DNA of 64,000 nt from positions 909,359,009 to 909,423,008 of the forward strand of contig NC_081414.1 of NCBI RefSeq assembly GCF_030272615.1. The letters are read 5' to 3'. This DNA is from Cryptomeria japonica (taxonomy: Eukaryota > Streptophyta > Pinopsida > Cupressales > Cupressaceae). The notes under the pieces are model-generated. The model was not told where the DNA came from. It saw nothing but the letters and a program-made list of their open reading frames with translations, and did not search any database. Of the stretch, positions 43,114 to 54,385 are shown in pieces (positions within the stretch are counted from its first letter, which is position 1; each line of letters begins with the position of its first letter). The translations under genes were made by a program, and so were the position numbers.

Positions 43114-44624
43114 TGATAGGGAGAGTCCTAATGTACCACCAACTGGAGTTCTTTGATAGTGTAATTCTATTCTCTATTAGGGCCCATAGTCTTCTCCTAT
43201 GTAGTCCCCTATCAATAGTTTTCTTGTTTCACCTTCTTCAAGCTCACAAGGTAAGCTTGCTCACTATATCCTTGTAGGGGTGCAGGACTATCAACACTTG
43301 TTCTCTCTCTCTTTGCAAAAACACCCTTCATTTTTGGTTTGGAAAACTCTCTCCTTTTAGTTACAAAATGGCTAAGTTCCAGGGCTTATAGCCTTCTGGA
43401 TCTTCTTCCAATTCTCAATATATTCCTCCCCTGCAAGTTATCTCCTTCACACTATTGACACCTAGCCGGACTATCACCACGCTTGCCTAGGGCCAGTTTG
43501 CAGGAATAGCTAAAACCATCTCTTAGACTTCCCCAAATCAAAACCTACTGTAAATGATTGGATCTGCCTTACCACCTCCAATAGTCATGTGGAGTTTCAA
43601 GCCAGATCCATGTTATTTACAAACAGAGAACCAAAAATGAAAAAGGAAAACTTATTTACAGATTTTGAGCTTATTCCTGGGTTCAACCTATTAACTCACA
43701 GAATAGAGAAAATGAAGCATTTACATTGACTGCATAAGTGAACTTAAAGATTCTAAAACATTATTGTAATTCACAAACAGAAATCAGACACTGAATGGAA
43801 ACCAGAAAATAGACTTCTCTTTACTATTCAGGAAATCAGATGTGTTCTCTGTGGCAATCAACAATCCATATTCAAAACAACAACAACAATAACCCTTTTA
43901 CAGTTTCCTATTGGGTCTTTTATACATTCCATCCTCTGTTGTGAACTACTCCTATTGGACAAGATTGATCTCATTACCAAGAGTTTCCAGCGGCAACTGT
44001 CGGACAGGTTGTATCGAAGCATCGGGGTAACATCCAAACAAGGTTACTGATGTCTAATGACACCCTCCAACTCTTCGCACTTCCTATCGGGTCTTCAGTG
44101 TAACATCAGAATGGGGCTACCAATGATTGATGGTGACACACCACTTTGCACTTTCCTCCAAAAATGTTAGCCCGATGGCCGATGCCATCTTCCTCCACTT
44201 GTGCTTTTTCATCAGGTTGTCGGTGTAACATTGAAGTGTTCCATCTGATAGCCAATGACTTACTCTGGTCCGTCCACTTTTCTATCATGTTCGCAAGATA
44301 GCTTGAAACCACTCTCCCCGATAGCTGATAACAATACTCCATGCCTATGTTTTCGCATTGGGTCATTAGGGTAGCTTGAAACCACTTCCCCGATAGCCGA
44401 TGGCTCTACTCCAAGCCAATGCTAACTCATCAGGTCATTGGGGTAACTTGAACTGGCTCCTTCTGACACCTGATGACTCACCAATAAACAACCCATTGGA
44501 ATAGGTTATCCTGATGCACTTATGAGATGCCATTTCAAATTGAGAAAACACACATTTGAACCTAATCACAACAAAATTGTTGAAAACTTTAAAAATGCAA
44601 CCAAAACTGGGTGCTTCTACACCA
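43114..44624. mobile_element. Solo-LTR-like insertion in copia A RT
   Basis: Starts TGATAGGGAGAGTCC, ends CTTCTACACCA, 1,511 bp, and is flanked by the duplication AAGAA (43109-43113 and 44625-44629). Removing it and one duplicate leaves the copia RT codons in phase. It has no gag, pol or second LTR inside, so a solo LTR is the simplest reading. A degraded non-autonomous element with TG/CA ends is the alternative. Orientation is not determined. Confidence 0.75.
43975..44520. repeat. Degenerate tandem repeats inside the solo LTR
   Basis: About six units of roughly 80-100 nt share a (C/G)GGTAACTTGAA(C/A)-like core preceded by CATCAGGTC or CATTGGGTC and followed by CCGATAGCCGATG-like sequence. 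Not coding. Confidence 0.6.
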
Positions 44625-44811
44625 AAGAAGGTGAAGACTATGGTGAGACATTTGCACCAGTTGCAAGATTGGAAGGAGTAAAGACTCTACTTGCATTTGC
44701 AGCATATGGAGGATTCAAAGAATATTAGATGGATGTGAAGTCGGCATTCCTAAATGGAATATTGGAAGAGGAAGTGTGCATTGAATAGTCAGATGGTTAT
44801 ACTTTAAATGG
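44625..44811 (+). pseudogene. pol: Copia A RT, continuation and breakpoint
   Basis: Resumes after the solo LTR with YGETFAPVARLEGVKTLLAF, then [16 protein letters not shown] (a TAG replaces Gln before MDVK) and CIE-x-SDGYTL. Copia similarity stops at about 44811, where reverse-strand gypsy RT begins. Confidence 0.85.
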
Positions 44812-46055
44812 AATAAATTTTCTTCTCTCAACCTCTGCAAAACTTGTCTTAACTGCAACGAATGCTCCTCTTTTGTTCTACTAAAAATTAGAATGTCATC
44901 CAAATAGACAATAACAAACTTACCCAATAATTTCTTCAATACCTCATTCATCAGCCTCATGAAAGTACTCGGTGCATTAGTTAATCCAAAAGGCATCACC
45001 AACCATTCATATAGTCCTTCATTTGTCTTAAATGTTGTCTTTCACTTATCACCTTCTCTGATCCTGATTTGATGACATCCACTCTTCAAATCTATCTTTG
45101 TAAAATATTTTGCTCCACTCAAATAGTCCATTATGTCATCCATCCTAGGAAAACGAAACCGGTATTTCACTATGATCTTGTTTATTGCTCTTGAATCAAT
45201 ACACGTCCTCCATTCTCCATTCTTCTTTAATGCTAATATTGTTGGTACTGCACAAGGGCTTATACTCTCCCTCATCAAACCTTTCTTCAACAACTCCTAC
45301 ACTTGTCTATTCAGTTCTTCATTCTCTGTCGGTGTCAACCGGTGTGAAGCTTTGTTAGGCAAACTAGCTCTTGGAACTAAATCCATGCAATGACTAATAC
45401 TTCTAACAGGTGGCAATCCATCAGGTACATTATATGAAATGATGTCCTCATATTCTGTTAGAAAATCTCTTATCTCTGTTGGGTGTTCTCCTTCTGGTTC
45501 TGGTCTCTTATTCTTCTTAGGAATTAAGGAAAAACACACATTCTTATGTCTCAGTCCATCCATGAATTTCCTTCCATCTACTAAACAGATTCTGGCATTT
45601 GTACAAACTTCATTTTTCAAAGGTTCCTCCAAAGGTAACAAGGTTTGCTTCATCCTATTAGCCACAATAGTGTAAGTATTCTTCCTTCCATCAAGTATTG
45701 CCTGTCTATCAAACTACCAAGGTCTTCCCAACAAAAGATAACAAATGTCGATAGGCATAATATCACTTAGAACTTTATCATGATAATTCCCAATTTTTAA
45801 TTTTACCAAACACTGTTCACTTACTAAGAACTTATGTTCATCTTGAATCCGTGCTATCTGATAAGGCTTAGGGTGTTTCAATCTCTTGAATTTTAACTTA
45901 TTCACCATCTCTTCTACAACAAGATTATCTGAACTACCACTATCAATAACAACTTTACAATACTTACTGGATACCTTACATCTGGTCTTGAACAGGTTCT
46001 TCCTCTGCAAGGGTTCTTCATCTCCTCCTGTATGACACAAAGCTTTCCTCATCAT
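44812..46055 (-). pseudogene. pol: Protease and reverse transcriptase of the reverse gypsy element
   Basis: One minus-strand frame from 46055 to 44812, with stops. Protease: VVIDSGSSDNLVVEEMV and DICYLLLGRPW at 46055-45714. A TAG after GRPW is followed by the linker [96 protein letters not shown] and the catalytic YLDDILIFS (about 44900). Homology ends after LQRLREENL. Confidence 0.88.
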
Positions 46056-46394
46056 AAAAAATTATCCATCTTCTATTTTATTGTTTGATCCGGTGGGGTT
46101 TTCTTCCACCACTGTATTTCTTCTGGTAACCTCTGTCTTCTTACATTAAAATGCATGGTGTCCTCTATATTTAAAGTAGGTTCCTCTAAATGTCCTCTTG
46201 TCTTGTCTTCCAAAGTTCTCATTCCGGTAACCATCCGGTTCTCTCCTCCAATATAAATTTATATCATCCTTCCGGTATGAATTACACTCTTTGCTCACTT
46301 CTTTGTCCTTGTTCTGATCTGTACTGGTTCCTCTTTCTCCGGTAAACCTTCCACCTCTACCTCTTCATATCTGCTCATGTCTTTTATTCAATTT
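46056..46394 (-). pseudogene. Degenerate Gag tail/knuckle region of the reverse gypsy element
   Basis: Lies between protease and the solo LTR. The minus strand is rich in Arg, Gly and Asn codons with frame breaks. A single knuckle-like pattern is suggested near 46150 (CF-x-YRGHHAF-like), but I cannot read it cleanly. Confidence 0.45.
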
Positions 46395-47278
46395 TGTTGG
46401 GAAAAATGGTGTCTCAACCTTGCATTTATGTGAGGTTACTATTTATAGTAAGTTTTTATTTGAGCACGAAATGGTGCGAAACTCTCCCTGAAGCTTCTGG
46501 TTGGCTAGATAAGCATTCCGGTAAAGTTTCGTCGCAAGGTCATAGCTAGTTTTGAAGATATTAAAGTTTTCGTCTTGGAGGGGTGCAATAAAATGTTTAA
46601 ACTTAATTTTGGGGACTTTAGAGGCTTCGAAACGCCTTGAAAAGTGGCCGTAACCGGCGAAGCGGGTTACAAGGTGATAGAGCACTTCGCGAGCTTTCCG
46701 GTGCTTCAAACGGTTCGTTAATCGGACACCCGGTTCTCAAGTTATGGCCTCCGGAAGTTTGTACTCCTGAAATAGGAAAAATAATTTGTATCGGATACAT
46801 AAATGAGCTGTAAAAGGGAGCGACACGTGTTGATGTGTGCTTTAACATGTCATAGAAGGGAGATAAGGTGGGCTACACCTTATTGGGTGGTTTTAGCCCA
46901 TGGTTTTGTAATACCGTTTGACGGTTTCTTGTATTGTATCTCCTATTTATGAGGTGTGTGAGATAGAGGTTGTGTGTAAGAGTCTTATGGCTATTGAGTT
47001 GCCTCTGAATCTCTGATTAATGGTACTCCTGCGAAGAGCTTGCTCTGCAAGTATGTTGTAATCTGTTTTTGATTGCTGAACAAAATATTGAGCTGCTTTT
47101 GGAGGGTGGGGTTTTTCTCCCGAAAGGGTTTTCCCCACGTAAATCATTGTGTTGTGGTATGAATGTTATTATTTCTATTTCTATTTTCTATAACTGTTGT
47201 AACGATCTGAAAAAGTTTTGCATTACCCTCCTCTCAAGGTTAGCGTAGGAAGTTGTTTCCGCTACTTAACTCCTTACA
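46395..47278. mobile_element. Solo LTR inserted in the reverse gypsy gag
   Basis: Starts TGTTGGGAAAAATGG, ends CTCCTTACA, 884 bp, flanked by AATTT (46390-46394 and 47279-47283). Gypsy gag homology continues immediately on both sides. No internal coding region. The sequence ACCCTCCTCTCAAGG near the right end resembles the pyrimidine-rich ends of copia LTRs, suggesting plus orientation. Confidence 0.88.
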
Positions 47279-47964
47279 AATTTCTCTTCAGCCTTTAGTG
47301 CATACTGGTAAGCCTCTTTAACACTCTCCAATTTGATCATACTGAGTTCATCTTGTATATACACCAGCAATTCATTCAAATATCTTGCAATTTGTTTAAC
47401 TTCATCATTAACATGTCCAAATCTGATGTTCAACTTGTAAAATGCTTCAGTATACTCCTTCACACTAGATTCCTTCTATCTCAGATTCTGCAACTTCCGA
47501 AATAAATCCACTTGATAATTCATCGGGACAAACTTTGATTTCAACTTAACAATCATCCAATCCCATGTCTTAATCTTTTCTTTACCTCTTCTTTGTCTAT
47601 CAACTTGCAAGTGATCCCACCAAAAAGATGCATGACCTTTCAACTGGGTACAAGCATATTTCACCTTCCTCTCTTCTATAGTGTTTTCAAAATCAAAATA
47701 CTTCACCATCTTTGAGATCCAATCCATCAATTCATCTGAATCTAACTTCCCATCATATTCTGGTGGGGTAAAATGAGGTTTAGTGTTCGCCCTACTCAAA
47801 ACCTTTAAAAACCTTTCTTCATCTGATTCAACTATTGGTAAGTTCACTTGTTCTGTCAAGGCTTCTTCTCCTTCATCTTTTCTTACATCTTCAATATGTC
47901 GGCCTCTTCTCTAGGCTATCTCCATGGCTTCTAACCGAGTTGCTATTCCTCGCAACATCTCCAT
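47279..47964 (-). pseudogene. gag: Gag of the reverse gypsy element
   Basis: An ATG at 47964 (minus strand) begins MEMLRGIATRLEAMEIA, then a TAG. The Gag core follows in the same frame: FTPPEYDGKLDSDELMDWIS, VKYACTQLKGHASFWWDHLQ, KIKTWDWMIVKLKSKFVPMN, and, after another stop, VKEYTEAFYKLNIRFGHV. It is cut by the solo LTR at 47278. This is the retrotransposon Gag domain typical of chromoviruses. Confidence 0.87.
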
Positions 47965-48115
47965 CACAGCAGGGTCTACATTCTCATGCACTCCACCATT
48001 CCTAGTTCCTCTTTGCACCATTGATTCACGCTAGTACTCTGCAATTGTAGGTCAGATCCGCAATCCACCACCCTACAACAAAATTTCAGGACACACAACC
48101 TCCGAAACGAAACAT

Positions 48116-48128
48116 CTCTTTGATACCA
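48116..48128 (-). other. Primer-binding site of the reverse gypsy element
   Basis: The minus strand reads TGGTATCAAAGAG, complementary to an initiator tRNA-Met-like 3' end, two bases from the LTR terminus at 48131. Confidence 0.75.
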
Positions 48129-48130
48129 CT

Positions 48131-48850
48131 TGAAGTAGTCACCGGTGAGAAGGGACCTCAAGGAGATCAGTCCAAACCGGTCAACAAGAGTAAACACAAC
48201 GAAAGCACATAGATATGATGGAGGCAATGCAGAACAGATAGTTTTATTGCATGAAGTTTAATTACATCCAATCGGTAATAACCGAGTTACAACATACCAA
48301 CACACAGGCCTGGTAGAATAGGTCACAATCAGGACTTTGAATCAAAAGATCTATCTTCTAGGAACAATCTATCTATCTGATACTCTGATTGATTCTAATT
48401 GATTAGAGTATAAAGCATGATTGCAAATATATATATTGATCCAAACGATCAAAACCCAAAGAACAAAACCTAACGTGCAAAATGAATAAGGTCGACCTCC
48501 ACCAAGAGATTCCTTTGAAAATCCAAAGGATGAAATGTAGAAGGTCAGCCTCACGCCAAGAAACATCAAGATCAATGTCCAAGGCTCCGCAAGATTTGGA
48601 ATGGGTTCCGGTAGATCACTAGAATAGGTCTTTGGCAACCGGTAACAAAGGAACAAATGGTAATAATAAACTATCATTGAAATTGATAGCGATATCTTGC
48701 CCGTAAATGATCCAAATGAGATGTGGTGTGAAAGAAAGAAAGATGATCAAGTCTTCAAGTATAATCCAACTCCACAAGATACAGTGAGCCAAAATTGGGA
48801 CACATAGAAAGGAAAAGTGAAACTACAAGCAAAAAACAAAACATAAAAGA
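48131..48850 (-). repeat. LTR of the reverse gypsy element (right boundary uncertain)
   Basis: On the plus strand it begins TGAAGTAGTCACCGG next to the primer site. The outer boundary cannot be fixed because no second copy is present; copia B coding sequence starts by about 48905. The interior is non-coding and AT-rich. Confidence 0.5.
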
Positions 48851-48904
48851 AAATGTTTTTTTATTTTGGTTGCTGCAAGATTGTTGTGATCCGAGGATGC
48901 TCTT

Positions 48905-49490
48905 GCATTAGGAAGTTTCTGATGGAAACTCATCTGAGATTTCTTAGCAATGAGATTTGGGATATTACTGAGAAAGGATATACTCCTCATGATCCGACAT
49001 CTAGCAATCCTCCTTCGACAGACTTGGATAAAAACATTGAAAATGATTGTAAAGCTAGAGAAGCCCTTTTGAGTGCCCTTTCAGATCAACAAGTAATGAG
49101 ATTAACAGATAAATCATCTACAAAATCTATATGGGATAAGTTGGAGGCTCTGAATGAAGGTGACCCTATTGTTAAAATTGCTAAACTTGATGGTTATCGA
49201 GTGAGGTATGAGAACCTGAAAAATGGAGGAAGATGAAAGAATTACTTCTTTTTATGGAAAGAGTTAATGAAATTGTCATAGGAATTCAATGTTGTGGTGG
49301 ATCTCTGAGTGAAGATGAGATTGTTTATAAAGTATTGAGAGCTTTGCCACTAGCTTACAAGATGAAGGCTACTGCAATTAATGAGTTGAGAACAATGTCT
49401 AACACTTTTGTCAATAGGGATACTTTGATTGGAAAGTTATCTGCTTTTGAGGTTGAAGAATGTGGTCCTCAAGGAGATGCAAAGACATAA
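48905..49490 (+). pseudogene. gag: Gag of copia B
   Basis: Homology begins with KFLMETHLRFLSNEIWDITE and includes LSDQQVMRLTDKSSTKSIWD and KLEALNEGDPIVKIAKLDGY, then shifts frame near 49222 to MERVNEIVIGIQCCGGSLSE and INELRTMSNTFVNRDTLIGK. This is the copia UBN2-type Gag. It ends at a TAA 49488-49490. Confidence 0.87.
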
Positions 49491-50177
49491 TATGCTTTTC
49501 ATGCATCTACATCATCAACCATCAAGAGTGATTGGAAATCACTATATGCAAAGGAACTGGAGGATATGAAGAAAGAAGATGAAGAGCTTGAGCAACTTGA
49601 AGCCCTATTTCCTACAAGGGTACCTAAAGGTCTGATAGGAAGTAAGTATAAAGGAAAATCACCTTTCAAATATTTTGCATGTAATAAGATAGGTCATTTT
49701 GCATCTAGATGTCCTAAACCGAATTCAAGATTTGAGGAAAACCCTAGAAGATCTCATAGGCCTAACCATGAATATCAGAAAAAACATAAGTACATGAGGA
49801 ACAAAGATAAATCATGCTACTATGAGGATGAGAAAGGTGTGAATGATGATTCTGATGATGAATCGGCAAAAGATTCAACTAGTGGATCTGGCAATGGAAA
49901 GGAATGGGTATTTTTAGCTATCAAGGAAGATGCTCCAGAACTTGTCATTCAAAATGAAGAGAAGACCCTTGTTGGTAAAGTTGAAGACAAGGATCAATGG
50001 GTGATAGACAATGGATGTTCACATCATATGAGTGGAGATAAAAGGAAGTTTCTATCTTTGCAAGAATTCGATGGTGGTCTGGTTAGATTTGGCGATGACA
50101 AAACATGTATGATTAGAGGAAGAGGAACTATATCATTAAATGGTAAGCATAACACTAATAATGTTTATTATGTATAA
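49491..50177 (+). pseudogene. Zinc knuckle and protease of copia B
   Basis: Same frame as the end of gag. The knuckle reads YFACNKIGHFASRC, with the first Cys changed to Tyr, so zinc binding is probably lost. Lys- and Asp/Glu-rich linkers follow. The protease reads WVIDNGCSHHMSGDKRKF, with DSG changed to DNG, so the catalytic triad motif is altered. The TAA at 50175-50177 interrupts VYYV-GLRHNILSVG. Confidence 0.87.
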
Positions 50178-51150
50178 GGTTTAAGGCATAATATTTTGAG
50201 TGTAGGACAATTGGTGGATAAGGGATTTCAATTACAGTTCAAGGATAGAAAATGCAAAAATCATCAATAGATCTGGATTGGAGATTGCAACTGGTACTCA
50301 GACTAAAGGTAACATCTTTTATTTGAATTCTGATGAGAAGACATGTTTTATTGTACATATTGATGAGAGTTGGCTATAAAATAAGAGGTTGTGTCATGCA
50401 AATTTTGATTGCATTGTAAAGATCATTTTAGCTAAGGCAGTTAGAGATATACCTAAGATTATGAAGCCTTAAAATCCAATATGTAAGAAATGTCAAATGG
50501 GTAAGCGAGTAAGAACTTATTTTAAGAGTATACAAAACAAATCTAATGATATTCTTGATCTTATTCATATTGATTTGTGTGGTCCTACTAGAATAAGAAG
50601 TTTTTAGGGTAATAGATATTTAATGTGAATCATTGATGATTATTCTAGAATGATGTGGGTTACTTTTCTGAGGGAGAAATATGAAGCCTTTGAAAAGTTC
50701 AAGAACTTTAAAGCTATGGTTGAGATAGAAACATGTTTGAAGATTAAATGCTTAAGATCCGATCAAGATGGTGAATTCACATCTAGTGAATTTAACAAAT
50801 ATTATGAGAAAAATGGGATAAGGAGACAATTGTCTGCACCCCAGACACCTCAGCAGAATGGAGTTATGGAAAGAAAGAATACAACAATATTGGATGCAGC
50901 TAGAACTATGATGATGGAAGCTAATCTGCCTCATATCTATTGGAGAGAAGTTGTGAGCATAACGGTATACACATTCAACAGAGTTCATATCAAAGGAGAC
51001 ACCAGTAAGGCACCTTATGAGTTGTGGTTTGGTCATACACCTATAGTTAAGTATTTTAGAATCTTTGGTAGTAAATGCTATATCAAAAGAGATTATTCCA
51101 TTGGAAAGTTTGATCCTAGATGTGATGAAGGGATATTTCTTGGTTATTGA
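50178..51150 (+). pseudogene. pol: Integrase of copia B
   Basis: Pre-integrase and zinc motifs (KRLCHANFDCIVK, CKKCQMGKRVRTYFKS) occur in broken frames. The core is at 50650-51150: MMWVTFLREKYEAFEKFKNF, DQDGEFTSSEFNKYYEKNGI, PQTPQQNGVMERKNTTILDA (catalytic Glu present), and APYELWFGHTPIVKYFRIFG to EGIFLGY. Several TAG/TGA codons interrupt the first half. Confidence 0.87.
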
Positions 51151-51272
51151 AATGAAATCAAAGCATATAGATGTTATAACAAAAGATTGCAGAGAATTGT
51201 GGAAAGCACTAATATCATGGTGGATGAGAAATACAAAGGTCAAATCAGAACTTATGATCTAAAGAATTAGAA

Positions 51273-52466
51273 GTGGAAATGATCATAATTGAAATGGTAG
51301 CACCTGTACCAGAACAAAATGTTGAACCAGTTACCCCGACAGTATCAGAAAATTCAATAGTAAATGAAGATCAGAGCAGGGAAATAGAAAGTCAGAAGAC
51401 TCCTAGGTATGTAAGGCTGAATCATTCAGAAGATCAGATCATTGGAGACAAGAGAAAAGGAGTGATGACAAGGAGAAGGTTGGCAGCTAAAGAGGTATGT
51501 TTAATTTCTCAAATTGAACCGGCATCAGTACTTGAAGCATGTAAGGATGAATGTTGGATGAAAGCTATGGAAGAGGAATTGGATCAGATAGAAAATAATA
51601 ACACATGGACTTTAGTTCCTTGGCCTAAAAATAGGAATTTTATTGGAACTAAATGAGTTTTTAGGAATAAATTGAATGAAGATGGACAAGTTGTGAGGAA
51701 CAAGGCTAGATTGGTATGTAAAGGGTATTCTCAGAAGGAAGGAATTGATTATAATCAGACTTTTTCTCTGGTAGCTAGGATTGAAGCTGTGAGATTATTT
51801 ATTTCTTATGCTGCCCATAAGAAATACAAGCATTATCAGATGGATGTTATGTGTTCATTTCTGATTGGAGATCTTGAAGAGGAAGTTTACATTGAGCAAC
51901 CTAATGGATTTTCACTTTCAGATGACAAAAACATGGTTTGCGGATTGAGGAAAGATCTATATGGATTGAAACAAGTCCCTAGAGCTTGGTATGCTAGGTT
52001 GGACAAATATATTTTGAAGCTTGGTTTCACTAAAGGTAATGTTGATTGTAAATTGAATTATAAGATCACTGATGATGACATATTTATTGTTGAGGTCTTT
52101 GTTGATGATTTCATTTTTGGAGGTGAGGATAAGTTATGTATGAAATTCTCTGATAATATGAAGAATGAATTTGAGATGCCTATGATTGGGGAAATGAGAT
52201 TTTTCTTAGGTTTGCAGATTACTTAGACTGATAAAGGTATTTTCATCTGTCAAACTAAGTATGCTAGAGAATTGTTGAAGACATTTGGTATGGAAAATTC
52301 TAAATCGGTTGGTACTCCTATGGTTACAAGTGAGAAATTGATAAAGAAAGATGTATCAGCTCTGGTAAATCCTACAAGGTATAATTCTATGATTGGAGGT
52401 TTGTTATATTTGACTCAAACTAGACTGGATATAATGAATGTAGTTTGTATTGTATTAAGATATTAG
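51273..52466 (+). pseudogene. pol: Reverse transcriptase of copia B
   Basis: Reads [99 protein letters not shown] and the active-site [11 protein letters not shown] (about 52100), then [10 protein letters not shown]. Stops at 51654 and 52224 lie within conserved stretches (GTKW and the IT-x-TDKGIFICQ block). Confidence 0.9.
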
Positions 52467-53010
52467 AGTGATCCTAGAGAGAATCATGAGAGTGCATTGA
52501 AAAGGATTTTCAGGTATTTGCAAGGAACAACTGAGTATGGTTTGTGGTATCCTAAAGATGATGACTTTGTAGATTGAGCTGGAGATGTCAATGACCGAAA
52601 AAACACATCCAATGTAGCTAATATGTCAGGATGGATCAACAAAAAATAGTCATGTACTTTTTTATTTACTATTGAAGCTGAGTATGTTGTTGCTACTAAC
52701 TGTACACAAGTTATATGGATGAAGAAATATTGGAGGATATAAGGGTAGATTGTAATGAACCAATAGTTATTCATTACCATAACTCTACTTCTATTAACAT
52801 ATCAAAGAATCTGGTATTTCATTCTAAGACAAAGCACATCAATCAAGTATAACTTTTTGAAGGAAAGGGTGGAAGCAAATGAAGTTAGATTGGTTTATGT
52901 GAATACAAAAGAGAAAACTATAGATATCTTCATTAAACCTTTGCCCAAGGAATCATTTGAGTACTTTAGAGACAGATTGGGGGTCTCTGCCCCTCCAGTA
53001 GAGACTTGAG
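52467..53010 (+). pseudogene. pol: RNase H of copia B
   Basis: Readable pieces: SALKRIFRYLQGTTEYGLWY, a DDDFVD-type start (with TGA), NTSNVANMSGW, AEYVVATNCTQVIWMKKY, NPTSINISKNLVFHSKTKHI and KPLPKESFEYFRDRLGV at the terminus. Frame is broken in several places. Confidence 0.82.
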
Positions 53011-53354
53011 TGATATTGATTGACATAAGTCCAGTGTGCATTTATCAGAGCTATCATTCATTCCGGATTGATGAGATGGTGCTACTACTTTGGGGGAGTA
53101 GTCAGTTCTATGGTTCAGAGGTTTTATGATTTTTCTTTGATGTTTATGTCATATTTTTGGCATTGATGTCAAAGACAAAGAGATATAATGTGAAAAATAG
53201 AACTTAACAGAGATATCTTTCACAGAGGGAGTTTGGTCTATTGGTTCAAAGCTTCATTATTGGATGTCTTCCATTGGAGGAGACATGTTTGGCATTTCTT
53301 GGCACTTGGATTTTTTTCACATCTAGTGTTGCCATCAATGCCAAAGGGGGAGAT
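53011..53354 (+). other. 3' untranslated region and polypurine tract of copia B
   Basis: Non-coding. Purine tracts TTTGGGGGAG (about 53089) and CCAAAGGGGGAGA (53341-53353) are present; the second directly precedes the LTR TG. About 40 bases here (GTTGCCATCAATGCCAAAGG and onward) are identical to the 3' end of element D. Confidence 0.75.
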
Positions 53355-53380
53355 TGTTGGCAATTTGGAGGAATTGATTA

Positions 53381-54161
53381 TGTTAGGATTCCCAAAGATA
53401 CTAAGAGGGGGGGGGTGAATCAGTATCTAACTGGTATGTAAATTTACTTGACTTAAAACATGAAAAGCATATTAAAACTGTGTACTGATAAACCAAAAAT
53501 AATGTAGTAACTAAGAACAATAACAAAAATATGAGAAGCACACCATAACATAATATTTTAATGAGGAAACCCGGTGTGGGAAAATCTCAGTGGGATTTGT
53601 GACCCACAATATTCGCTTACTAGCCAATAAGGGAATATTACTTTTACAAGAGGGGCCTGCACATGTAGGAAGGCCAAGTGCCTAGAGCACACTACTCAAT
53701 TACAAAAGAAGTCACACTAACTTACAAAGATGGATTGTACTAATCCAATGTCTTGTACTACTTCAGATCAACAAATTCTATGCTAGGTTCAGTACCGGTT
53801 TAAGCTCTACTACATACATAAACCCTTAACCAATAATTCGCATATTAGGTCTGCTATTATCTTTATTTTTCCTCACCTATTTCCTATTAAAAAATGATCT
53901 ACAATGATCTCATGCATATATGAGTCATATTACAACTCGCCATGTCGGCTTACAATTATTTTACAATTAATTACAAAATACATTTTAAACAAAATTGAAG
54001 TTGGCCAAGGTGCTGGTATCCTTCCTTTCACTGCTGGTGTTATGTATGTCGGTGTAGAGTCTGTCGGTGCTGATGCCGGTGTCATATGATTGTAAGGTTT
54101 CCATCAATGACAAAACCTTCAATCACCTACAATTTTTCATTGGATTGTGCATTTTCCAACA
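53381..54161 (-). repeat. 3' LTR of element C (reverse)
   Basis: The plus strand begins TGTTAGGATTCCCA and ends CATTTTCCAACA, 781 bp, homologous in reverse to the LTRs of element D. It is followed by the polypurine complement ATCTTCCCCTTTGGCATT. Confidence 0.9.
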
Positions 54162-54385
54162 ATCTTCCCCTTTGGCATTGATGGCAACACTCATGAGAAA
54201 AATCAAAAGTGTCCAAAATGATATCCAAAAATAGTCTACCAAAATTGTCTTACCAAAACTTTGTGCCAAAAAAAATGTTTGCTCCCCCTGAGCAAATGAT
54301 GTCCTTTCTTCTGACCATTTTTCTCATCCCACTACTCCCCCTTTGACATCAATGAAAAAGGTTGTCATTAAGTGTCAGTGGAGTC

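Larger units (their letters stand above)
28256..44811 (+). mobile_element. Ty1/copia element A, interrupted and 3'-truncated
   Basis: 5' LTR, tRNA-Met primer site, gag, protease, integrase and the start of RT occur in copia order. Element 3 (30700-41314) interrupts it at the gag/protease boundary, and a solo LTR (43114-44624) interrupts it in RT. The element stops at about 44811 within RT, against a reverse-strand gypsy element. The rest of RT, RNase H and the 3' LTR are missing, so a deletion or recombination removed the 3' end. Confidence 0.85.
44812..48850 (-). mobile_element. Chromovirus-like Ty3/gypsy element, reverse strand, 3'-truncated
   Basis: Reading from right to left: LTR, primer site, gag, knuckle, protease and RT; the element ends abruptly in RT at about 44812. 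RNase H, integrase and the 3' LTR are absent. Gag and protease style (IDSGSSDNLV; FWWDHL in Gag) differ from the Tat copies and fit chromovirus-type gypsy elements, though no integrase chromodomain is left to confirm it. A solo LTR splits gag. Confidence 0.8.
48905..53380 (+). mobile_element. Ty1/copia element B, 5'-truncated, 3' LTR interrupted
   Basis: Gag, protease, integrase, RT and RNase H in copia order, then a 3' end with CCAAAGGGGGAGAT and the first 26 bases of an LTR (53355-53380) before element C intervenes. The 5' LTR, primer site and Gag N-terminus are missing at the junction with the gypsy LTR. Many stops and frameshifts. Confidence 0.88.
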
